From contig KB911157.1 in assembly GCA_000383355.1 (NCBI GenBank), positions 1 through 64,000 on the forward strand: a stretch of 64,000 nucleotides of DNA, written 5' to 3'. This document shows positions 39,108 through 46,724 of this stretch, in pieces (positions within the stretch are counted from its first letter, which is position 1; every line of letters begins with the position of its first letter). The translations under genes were made by a program, and so were the position numbers. Source of the stretch: Flavobacterium sp. SCGC AAA160-P02. GTDB taxonomy: Bacteria > Bacteroidota > Bacteroidia > Flavobacteriales > Flavobacteriaceae. The notes beneath the pieces are model-generated. The model ran no database searches, was not told where the DNA came from, and worked only from the letters and a program-made list of their open reading frames with translations.

Positions 39108-41968
39108 TGAGTCAAAAAAAAATTGACATACTTCAACGTGCTTTAAAAAGAGAAAGAGCTGCAAGAAAATCTGCAGAAAAAATACTCGATGAAAAATCTA
39201 GACATTTATATTTTTTATCAGAAAAATTAAAAAAAACCAACCTTAAATTAGAAACTCTTTTAAACGAAAAATCAAGCCAATTACAAGGTGTTTTCAAAAA
39301 TTTTAATGACGCTTATCTTGTGATGGATCTTTTAGGTAATGTTTTAAAGATGAATGACATTGCAGTTGATATGTTTGGATATGATTTTCACAAAGAAAAT
39401 TTCAACGTTACTTGTTTAATTTACCCTGAAGATGTTAAATATGCATTTGATTCTTTTGATACTCTAAAAAATGAAGGTTTATTTACTAATTTTAATTCAA
39501 GGATTGTTACAAAATTAAATGAGGTAAAGTGGGTACAAATCAATGCTACAATTATTTATGATAAAGATAATATACCTATTGCGGCCCAAGGTATTATTAG
39601 AGATATAACACCTGACAAAAAAGCTGAAGATTTATTAATAGAATCTAAAAACAGACTTTCTTCTCTTATTATGAACCTTCATAGTGGTGTTTTACTTGAA
39701 GATGAAAACAGAAAAGTTGTACTAACAAATACTAAATTTTGTGATTTATTCAAAATCCCCTCAACTCCGGAAGCACTTATAGGTCTAGATTGCACTCTTG
39801 CTTCTGAGGGCAGCAAAATTTTATTTAAAAATCCTGAAGGTTTTGTTTCCAGAGTACATAAAATATTAACAGATAAGAAACAGGTTTTAGGAGACGAGCT
39901 ACTAATGAATGATGGTAGAACTGTAGAAAGAGATTTTATTCCAGTATTAAAAGGAGATGAATATAAAGGGCATCTTTGGACTTTTAGAGACATTACTTTT
40001 AGAAAACAATACAGTAAGATTTTAGAAAGTCAAAAAGAAAAATATAGCAATATTATTGCCAATATGAATCTTGGTCTGTTAGAAGTTAATAATGATGATA
40101 AAGTCTTGATGATTAATCAGAGTTTTTCTGACATGTCTGGGTATACAGAGAGTGAACTACTGGGCAAAAAGGCAAGTCATGTTTTTCTTTCAAAAAATGA
40201 TAGTTCTATGATAGAAGAACAAACTAACAATCGTTTTAAAGGAATATCAAGTTCTTACGAGTTAAAAATAAAAAATAAACAAGGAGTACATAAAACTTGG
40301 TTAGTTAGCGGTGCTCCTAATCTTGATTTAAATGGAGACATAATTGGTTCTATAGGAATCCACCTTGATATATCAGATTCTAAAAGAAATATTGAACTTA
40401 TTCAAGAACAAAAGAATGAATTAGATATTATCATTAATAATGCACCAGTTGGTATTCTATTGATGCAATCTGAAAATATTGTAAAAACAAATGCTACTTT
40501 TCAAAATATGCTTGGGTTTTCTGAAATTGAACTTCAAGATTTTACAATTCAAAATATTTTATTGCCAGAAGAATACAAGGAAAATGAAGTAGGGTTTCAT
40601 CAAATAAAAATAGGAGAAATTGATAATTTCTCTTTTAGTAAAAGATATAGAAGAAAAGATGGCTCAGTTATTTGGGCTAAAACAAATATTAATTCAGTTA
40701 GAGATAAAGAAGGTAAAATTAAGTATCAAGTAGTATTGGTTGAAGATATTACTTCTGATAGAGAAAAAACACTCATTATTGATATGGTTAATAACCTAAC
40801 CAAATCTATATTAGGAATTACAGATGTCTACCAAATTGCATGGGAGATTGTTAATAATATAGCAGAATATTTAGATTCTAAAGATTGTATCATTTATTTG
40901 GTAGATCACAAACAAAATACCATGGAACAAATTGCGGTTTATGGTGAAAAATTAGATGATAATAATAAAATAAAAAATAGGTTAACAGTTAAGATTGGTG
41001 ATGGTATTGTTGGTACTGTTGCAAAGACCGCCAAATCTGAAATAGTAAATGATACCTCAAAGGATAAAAGATATATAGTAGATGATCAAGTCAGGCTATC
41101 TGAAATAACTGTTCCTATTTTAAGCCAAGGTAAATTAATAGGAGTAATAGATTCTGAGCATAAAGATAAAAACTATTTCACTCAAGAACATGTTAAAACA
41201 TTAGAAAGTATTGCTAGTCTGGTAGGAATCAAATTACAAACAGCCTTAAATATTAGAGAAAGAGAAAAGGCTGAAGCTAAAAACACCCGATTACTTCAAG
41301 AATTAGAGATTAGTAATAATGAATTGCAGGAATACGCCCATGTAGTATCTCATGACCTTAAAACTCCTCTGAGAAGTATAGATGCATTAGTTTCATGGAT
41401 TAAGACAGATAATAAAAATAATTTTGATACAATAACACATCAAAATTTAGATCTAATAGAAATTACATTAGAAACAATGGAACAATTAATTTCTAATGTT
41501 TTAGAATATTCTTCTGCTGGTTTTAATACTGAAAAAATAAGTGAAATAGATTTAAATATAATTTTAAAAGATGTAAAAAAAATTCTATATATCCCAAAGA
41601 ATACTACCATAAATATCCTCAAAAAATTACCTATTCTAAAAGGAGAAAAAACAAAATTTCAACAATTGTTTTTAAATTTAATTAGTAATGCTATAAAGTT
41701 TGGAAACAAAGAAAATAACATCATTGAAATAGATGTAATTGAAAAGGAAAAATTTTATCAATTTTCAATTAATGATAATGGCATAGGGATTGACAAAAAA
41801 TTTCATGATAGAATATTTAAAGTTTTTCATTTTTTAAATAAAAGTGATAAATCTACAGGTATTGGATTATCTATTGTTAAAAAAATTGTGAACCTATATC
41901 ATGGTGATATTTGGATAGAAAGTGAACTAGGAAAAGGAACAATATTTTATTTTACAATTAAAAAATAA
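39107..41968 (+). CDS. Soluble multi-PAS/GAF histidine kinase, H-NOX partner
   Basis: This 953-residue cytosolic kinase has no membrane segment. It starts with a charged coiled coil (about 1-58). About four PAS domains follow (60-170, 185-300, 310-425, 435-550), then a GAF domain (565-710). The HisKA box YAHVVSHDLKTPLRS carries phospho-acceptor His749. The HATPase domain contains NAIKFG, DNGIGID and STGIGLSIVKKIV. No receiver is attached, unlike many H-NOX-associated hybrid kinases; separate receivers and an Hpt protein are encoded on either side. Overlaps of 1 bp with both neighbours indicate one transcript. Confidence 0.92.
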   Translation: MSQKKIDILQRALKRERAARKSAEKILDEKSRHLYFLSEKLKKTNLKLETLLNEKSSQLQGVFKNFNDAYLVMDLLGNVLKMNDIAVDMFGYDFHKENFNVTCLIYPEDVKYAFDSFDTLKNEGLFTNFNSRIVTKLNEVKWVQINATIIYDKDNIPIAAQGIIRDITPDKKAEDLLIESKNRLSSLIMNLHSGVLLEDENRKVVLTNTKFCDLFKIPSTPEALIGLDCTLASEGSKILFKNPEGFVSRVHKILTDKKQVLGDELLMNDGRTVERDFIPVLKGDEYKGHLWTFRDITFRKQYSKILESQKEKYSNIIANMNLGLLEVNNDDKVLMINQSFSDMSGYTESELLGKKASHVFLSKNDSSMIEEQTNNRFKGISSSYELKIKNKQGVHKTWLVSGAPNLDLNGDIIGSIGIHLDISDSKRNIELIQEQKNELDIIINNAPVGILLMQSENIVKTNATFQNMLGFSEIELQDFTIQNILLPEEYKENEVGFHQIKIGEIDNFSFSKRYRRKDGSVIWAKTNINSVRDKEGKIKYQVVLVEDITSDREKTLIIDMVNNLTKSILGITDVYQIAWEIVNNIAEYLDSKDCIIYLVDHKQNTMEQIAVYGEKLDDNNKIKNRLTVKIGDGIVGTVAKTAKSEIVNDTSKDKRYIVDDQVRLSEITVPILSQGKLIGVIDSEHKDKNYFTQEHVKTLESIASLVGIKLQTALNIREREKAEAKNTRLLQELEISNNELQEYAHVVSHDLKTPLRSIDALVSWIKTDNKNNFDTITHQNLDLIEITLETMEQLISNVLEYSSAGFNTEKISEIDLNIILKDVKKILYIPKNTTINILKKLPILKGEKTKFQQLFLNLISNAIKFGNKENNIIEIDVIEKEKFYQFSINDNGIGIDKKFHDRIFKVFHFLNKSDKSTGIGLSIVKKIVNLYHGDIWIESELGKGTIFYFTIKK

Positions 41969-42288
41969 TGATTGAAAAACCAAATTTAAATTATGTGAAT
42001 AATTTATCAGGAGATGATAACGACGTTAAGGAATTATTGATAGATGTAATCAAAACAGAGTTTCCTGAAGAGAAAAAAGAATATTACGAAAGTTATCATA
42101 ATAAAGAATACAAAAAAATAGAGGAAAATGTTCATAGACTTAAGCATAAAATTAGTATTTTAGGTCTCGAAAAAAGCTATGAAATTGCAAACCAATACGA
42201 ACATAACCTTAGAGTAAAGTCCACTGATAAATCAGATGATTTCGATATAATCCTCCTAGTAATAACTGAATACTTGAAAACATTGTAA
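41968..42288 (+). CDS. Hpt-domain phosphotransfer protein
   Basis: This 106-residue, all-helical protein has the Hpt-like box NVHRLKHKISILGLEKSY. His56 is at the position of the phospho-accepting histidine of the AHxLKGS-type motif; the usual Gly after Lys is replaced by His60. It overlaps the kinase stop by 1 bp and is followed 6 bp later by a response regulator. A phosphotransfer role between the CheY-like and LytTR receivers is inferred. Confidence 0.75.
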   Translation: MIEKPNLNYVNNLSGDDNDVKELLIDVIKTEFPEEKKEYYESYHNKEYKKIEENVHRLKHKISILGLEKSYEIANQYEHNLRVKSTDKSDDFDIILLVITEYLKTL

Positions 42289-42294
42289 TTTAAA

Positions 42295-42993
42295 ATGAAC
42301 TGTATTATAATAGATGATGAAAAAACCGCAAGGATCATCATCAAAACGCTTTCCAGTCAGGTAGAAAACCTCACCGTTGTTGATGAATTTTCTAATGCAA
42401 TTCAGGCTATAAAATACTTGAATGAGAACGAAGTAGATCTTGTTTTTTTAGATTTTCATATGCCAGATTTTAATGGTTTAGATTTTCTTAAAACTATTAA
42501 AAAACCACTAAAAATAATTCTAACTACTTCAGATCCAAATTTTGCAATTGAAGCTTTTGAATATGATTCTATCATTGATTATTTATTGAAGCCTATAGAG
42601 CTTCCTAGATTTATAAAAGCTGTTCAAAAAGTAGAAAATCATTTGTCAATAGCTAATCGAAATACTAACGATACAAAGATAAAAAATGATTTTTACGTTA
42701 ATATAGATAGGCGTCTTATAAAAATTGATCTTCATAGTATTTACATGATAGAAGCTAAAGGAGATTATATTAACATTAGAACTGAAGAAAAAAATTATAT
42801 TGTTCATTCTACATTAAAAAAAATAGAAGAAAAACTTCCAGATTCATTATTTCTTAAAGTTCACCGATCTTATATTATAAATGTCAAAAAAATCATAGAT
42901 ATAGAAGATAATAGTGTTCTTATAAAAAAAGACATTGTTCCTATTAGTAGATCTAAGAAATCTGATCTTATGAAACACTTAGATTTATTATAG
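42295..42993 (+). CDS. LytTR-family response regulator
   Basis: This 232-residue protein has a receiver domain at about 1-118 (CIIIDDEKTAR, aspartate in LVFLDFHMPDFNG, lysine in YLLKPIELPRF). A LytTR DNA-binding domain follows at about 130-230 (FYVNIDRRLIKIDLHSIYMI, FLKVHRSYIIN, VPISRSKKSDL). It is the transcriptional output of the H-NOX operon. Target genes are unknown; candidates are NO-detoxification or biofilm genes elsewhere. Confidence 0.93.
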   Translation: MNCIIIDDEKTARIIIKTLSSQVENLTVVDEFSNAIQAIKYLNENEVDLVFLDFHMPDFNGLDFLKTIKKPLKIILTTSDPNFAIEAFEYDSIIDYLLKPIELPRFIKAVQKVENHLSIANRNTNDTKIKNDFYVNIDRRLIKIDLHSIYMIEAKGDYINIRTEEKNYIVHSTLKKIEEKLPDSLFLKVHRSYIINVKKIIDIEDNSVLIKKDIVPISRSKKSDLMKHLDLL

Positions 42994-43028
42994 TTTATTA
43001 AGTTTTAATTTTAAAAACGTAATAAATA

Positions 43029-44420
43029 TTATTTTCCAATACAGAAATTAGAAAATATATGACCCAAAATATCTTTATCTACATCATACTCTCCAGTAAT
43101 ATTTCCTAAATGCCTTAAGCATTCTCTAATATCAATAGAGAACAAGTCTGTAGAGATTTTTAAATTAATACCTTGTTGTACAGATGAAATGGCTTGTAGC
43201 GCATTATTTAATGCTTCAAAATGACGAGAATTTGTCACAATTGTTTCATTATTACTCAAAGCACCCTTGTTTACTAAAGAAGTAAGTTCTTTATGAAGAG
43301 TATCTATGCCAATTTTTTGTTTTGCTGAAAGCAAAAGTATTTCATCATTTTGTGAGATAATTTCCTGTTTTTGAGGTATTGAGAGTGTATCTATCTTATT
43401 AGCAATAAGTAATAAGCGTTTATTTGGAAAGCGCTTTTTAATGGTTTCTATTTCTGATAGAAAAACATGTTTAGATGTAGAAAATTTATTAGAATCTATA
43501 AGAAAAATAATTAGTTGAGCATTTTCAGCTTTTTCATAGGCTTTTTTAATTCCGATACTTTCTATAATATCTTTAGTTTCTCTAATACCAGCAGTATCTA
43601 TAAACCTAAAAGCAACACCATCAATAATGATTTCATCTTCAATAGCATCTCTTGTAGTTCCTGCAATATCAGACACAATGGCCTTTTCTTCGTTTAATAA
43701 GCTATTTAACAAGGTAGACTTTCCAACATTAGGCTCACCTATAATTGCAACAGGTATTCCATTTTTCATGGCATTTCCAAAAGAAAAACTCTCTATTAAC
43801 CGTTTTAAAACTGAAGTAATAGTGCTTACCAATTCTTTAAATTTTGCTCTGTCTGCAAATTCAACATCTTCTCCAGAAAAATCTAACTCTAATTCTATTA
43901 AGGCTGCAAAATCTAACAATTGAGCCCTTAATTCTTTTAATTCATTTGTAATACCTCCACGCATCTGCTGTATTGCCATTTGATGTGCTGCTGCAGAATT
44001 CGAGGCAATTACATCTGCAACTGCTTCAGCCTGGCTTAAATCCATTTTACCATTTAAGAATGCTCTCATAGTAAATTCTCCATTGTCTGCCATTCTACAA
44101 CCATTGTTGAGAAATAATTGAATAATTTCTTGTTGAATGAAACTAGAACCATGGCAAGATATTTCTACAACATTTTCACCTGTGTAGGAGCGAGGGTTCT
44201 TAAAAACAGAAACCAATACTTCGTCTATAACTCGAGAATTATCTACAATATGTCCTAGATGAATTGTATGTGATTTTTGATTTTTTAAAAGTTTACCACT
44301 TATAGATGTAAAAAACTTTGAAAGAATATCTATTGCATCTTCTCCAGAGATACGAATTACCGAAATGGCACCTATTCCTGATGGAGTTGCTAAAGCTATA
44401 ATAGAATCGTTTTGAATCAT
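43029..44420 (-). CDS. mnmE: tRNA modification GTPase MnmE
   Basis: With MnmG this GTPase modifies the wobble uridine (cmnm5U). The N-terminal folate-binding domain includes IALATPSGIGAISVIRISG. The G domain, inserted in helices, has GEPNVGKSTLLNSLL, DTAGIRET and NKID. The C-terminus is the conserved CIGK. The start is placed at ATG 44420 (463 residues). A longer frame from 44441 would begin upstream of the promoter box at 44425-44432. Confidence 0.96.
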   Translation of the reverse strand: MIQNDSIIALATPSGIGAISVIRISGEDAIDILSKFFTSISGKLLKNQKSHTIHLGHIVDNSRVIDEVLVSVFKNPRSYTGENVVEISCHGSSFIQQEIIQLFLNNGCRMADNGEFTMRAFLNGKMDLSQAEAVADVIASNSAAAHQMAIQQMRGGITNELKELRAQLLDFAALIELELDFSGEDVEFADRAKFKELVSTITSVLKRLIESFSFGNAMKNGIPVAIIGEPNVGKSTLLNSLLNEEKAIVSDIAGTTRDAIEDEIIIDGVAFRFIDTAGIRETKDIIESIGIKKAYEKAENAQLIIFLIDSNKFSTSKHVFLSEIETIKKRFPNKRLLLIANKIDTLSIPQKQEIISQNDEILLLSAKQKIGIDTLHKELTSLVNKGALSNNETIVTNSRHFEALNNALQAISSVQQGINLKISTDLFSIDIRECLRHLGNITGEYDVDKDILGHIFSNFCIGK

Positions 44421-44424
44421 ACTA

Positions 44425-44432
44425 CAAATATA
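44425..44432 (-). promoter_or_regulatory. -7 promoter box of mnmE
   Basis: On the minus strand TATATTTG matches TAnnTTTG and ends 4 nt before the ATG at 44420, implying a leaderless mRNA and excluding the upstream start. Confidence 0.6.
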
Positions 44433-44523
44433 CAAGTTCATTATATTTTACACCCTAATGTGTAACAAGAAGTCTTCTTTAACGTCTAAATAGTATACAA
44501 TTAACCACTTAAGCATTTTAAAA

Positions 44524-44865
44524 ATGAAAGAGAATAGACAATTATTAGTGTTTACACATTTAAGTCAACTATTAGACTTTGTAACCGGTATTGGTGGATT
44601 TATTGTTCCGCTACTTCTTTGGTTAGTAAAAAAAGATGAAGTATTTGATATGGATAGGCACGGAAAAGCAATATTGAACTTTAGAATTTCAATGTTTTTG
44701 TATTTATTAATCTGTATTCCATTTGTCTTATTATTTGGTTTAGGCCTACTTGGATTTATTGTTATTGGACTATTTTATATAATTTTCCCAATAATTAATG
44801 CTGTTAGAGCTAGTAACAACCAACAACCAAATTACCCACTTAGTATTAAGTTCTTGTCATACTAA
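44524..44865 (+). CDS. DUF4870 small membrane protein
   Basis: This 113-residue protein has the DUF4870 pattern. The N-terminal HLSQLLDFVTGIGGFIVPLLLWLV helix is followed by DRHGKAILNFRISMFLYLLI, then a third helix and INAVRASNN. Three hydrophobic segments predict an inner-membrane protein. Family function is unknown. It is monocistronic, divergent from mnmE, and convergent with the DUF4268 gene. Confidence 0.85.
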   Translation: MKENRQLLVFTHLSQLLDFVTGIGGFIVPLLLWLVKKDEVFDMDRHGKAILNFRISMFLYLLICIPFVLLFGLGLLGFIVIGLFYIIFPIINAVRASNNQQPNYPLSIKFLSY

Positions 44866-44875
44866 TTTTTAAATA

Positions 44876-45310
44876 TTAAATGCAGTTAATTACATCTTCA
44901 TACTCATAAAAGAAACGTTCAAATTTTGGCATGTTTTTCACATAAAATTCATAACAATCTCTCCAAGTATTTTTGTTATAAATACTAAATTTTACTGTAT
45001 GATTTATATAAATACGACGAATGATTTTACCATTTTCTAATTCGAAGGAACTATCAAAAATTACTTCGGGTAAGTAGTCTTGAATCAAAATAGTTTTTAA
45101 AGAAAGAATTTGGTCATAAAGAATTTCATTTGAAATTTCATCAGAATGTTCTATATCTAGACAAATCATTGCGTTCTTTCTATTGGCAACAAACTTAAAA
45201 CTAATACCTTTTATTTTGGTATTGTACAACAACCATTTTCTTGGAAAGGATTTTCCAAAACTAGTCCAAAATTCTTGTCTCAGGGCTGCAGATTCTTCTT
45301 TGTTAAACAT
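44876..45310 (-). CDS. DUF4268 protein
   Basis: This 144-residue, probably cytoplasmic protein has features of DUF4268: RQEFWTSFGKSFP, KWLLYNTKIKGISFKFVANR, and a C-terminal WRDCYEFYVKNMPKFERFFYEYED. In other bacteria the domain is often attached to restriction-like or nuclease-like regions, but here it stands alone. Function is unknown. It is the last gene of the minus-strand run from uspA. Confidence 0.75.
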   Translation of the reverse strand: MFNKEESAALRQEFWTSFGKSFPRKWLLYNTKIKGISFKFVANRKNAMICLDIEHSDEISNEILYDQILSLKTILIQDYLPEVIFDSSFELENGKIIRRIYINHTVKFSIYNKNTWRDCYEFYVKNMPKFERFFYEYEDVINCI

Positions 45311-45354
45311 ACCTAAAGTTGTTGTTTTAATTTAATAGTATTCGAGTACTATCT

Positions 45355-45936
45355 CTAGCCATGAACTTTAGCTGTATTACCTCTAGTTTTCATCATATCA
45401 GCTTCAAATTTGAGAAGGCTTTCCCATTTTTTGTCTACAATTTCTCTGGCCATATATTTTCTAGCATACCCCAAAAATAATGTATAATGATTCGCTTCAG
45501 AGATCATTAATTCTTTATAAAATTTTGAAAGTTCTTCATCTGCCATATTTTCAGAAAACACTTTAAATCGTTCACAACTTCTAGCTTCAATTAACGCAGC
45601 CACTAACAATCTGTGAATTAAGGCTGTTGGTCTGTCTTTTGTTTTTGGAAAAAATCTCTGAAGAGATTTTGCATAATCGTTATGTTGCTCTCTACCTAAT
45701 ACCATTCCTCTTTTTATCATCAATTCATGTACCATTTTAAAATGTTCTAGCTCCTCCAAAGCGATAGCTGTCATATCTTTTACCAGCTCAGTTTCTTCAG
45801 AATAATTAATAATAATTGAAATAGCATTTGCTGATGCTTTTTGCTCTGCAAATGCATGATCTGTAAGAATTTGTTCTAAGTTATCTTCAGCTATTATTGC
45901 CCAAGATGTTGATGTTTCAAATTTTAATCCAAGCAT
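45355..45936 (-). CDS. miaE: tRNA-(ms2io6A)-hydroxylase MiaE
   Basis: This 193-residue ferritin-like non-haem di-iron protein hydroxylates the isopentenyl group of ms2i6A37 in tRNA. Iron-ligand helices are visible in HAFAEQKASANAI, ALEELEHFKMVHELM, AALIEARSCERFKVF and MISEANHYTLFLGYAR. The start and length match the family. It lies 8 bp after the glucosaminidase gene. With MnmE nearby, it is the second anticodon-loop modification gene in the window. Confidence 0.9.
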   Translation of the reverse strand: MLGLKFETSTSWAIIAEDNLEQILTDHAFAEQKASANAISIIINYSEETELVKDMTAIALEELEHFKMVHELMIKRGMVLGREQHNDYAKSLQRFFPKTKDRPTALIHRLLVAALIEARSCERFKVFSENMADEELSKFYKELMISEANHYTLFLGYARKYMAREIVDKKWESLLKFEADMMKTRGNTAKVHG

Positions 45937-45944
45937 TTTTATTG

Positions 45945-46715
45945 TTATTTATTCCAAGCGACCATAAAAGATTCGCCATTATTTAATTGTTTTGTAAGCT
46001 CTATTAATCCAGCTTTTTTAATGATGTTTATTACTTTTTTTGGCCAAGTTTCTCTAAAATTATAGGAATTAATTTTGCCACTAATTAAATTGACAAAATC
46101 ATTGGATGTTTTTTCTTCTAATAATATTTTCTTTCCATGAATATTCACCAAACTGTCCATTTTTTTTCTTGCATTCCTGTACACTTTTAACCTACTTTTT
46201 CGACCAATAAAAGTAGTAACAAAATCAGTAATATTTTGAAGGTGTGCTTTTGTTTTCTCTGAAGGATTATTTTCAAAATAAGCTAAATTAAAAGTAGTAG
46301 CCCTGAAGGGTAAAGGTCTATAATCTTTCTTATAACTTTCAGGGCGTTTTTTCCAATTTAATTCAGTCGGCTTGTAGTTTTTTATTTTCACGGAGTCAAA
46401 TAAAACTTTATTTTCTTTTATTAGAGTTGGTAAATATAGTGCCGGAAGTTGTCTGTTTTTTTTGGTACTATTTAAGCTTAATATATTACCTGATATTTTA
46501 CCTACATAGCCTTGATTCCATCCAGATTCTAATCCAGCAATAGCTAACAAAGATGCTGGAGGAATATTGTTTTTTAAACAAATTTTAGTTGCTTTTTTAG
46601 CAATACTTTTATAAAATGTTTTTACATGACTGTACTTTCGCAAAGAATATATTTTATTGTCTATATCTCCGTGAAATAATGTTATAAAAAGTAATAAATG
46701 AATACTGTATTTCAT
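45945..46715 (-). CDS. Exported glucosaminidase-domain protein (peptidoglycan hydrolase)
   Basis: This 256-residue protein has a short hydrophobic N-terminus (YSIHLLLFITLFHG), probably a signal peptide. A glucosaminidase/Bax-like domain covers about 30-190. The segment SLLAIAGLESGWNQGYVG contains the catalytic-type glutamate, and GNILSLN resembles the SNNLFGI region, altered. It probably cuts N-acetylglucosamine linkages in peptidoglycan. It lies 9 bp downstream of sulP. Substrate is inferred from the family. Confidence 0.75.
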   Translation of the reverse strand: MKYSIHLLLFITLFHGDIDNKIYSLRKYSHVKTFYKSIAKKATKICLKNNIPPASLLAIAGLESGWNQGYVGKISGNILSLNSTKKNRQLPALYLPTLIKENKVLFDSVKIKNYKPTELNWKKRPESYKKDYRPLPFRATTFNLAYFENNPSEKTKAHLQNITDFVTTFIGRKSRLKVYRNARKKMDSLVNIHGKKILLEEKTSNDFVNLISGKINSYNFRETWPKKVINIIKKAGLIELTKQLNNGESFMVAWNK

Positions 46716-46724
46716 GAAGTATTA

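Noticed and set aside
44421..44441. Longer mnmE start at 44441
   Set aside because: The extra seven codons span the TATATTTG box at 44425-44432; family similarity starts with the ATG at 44420.
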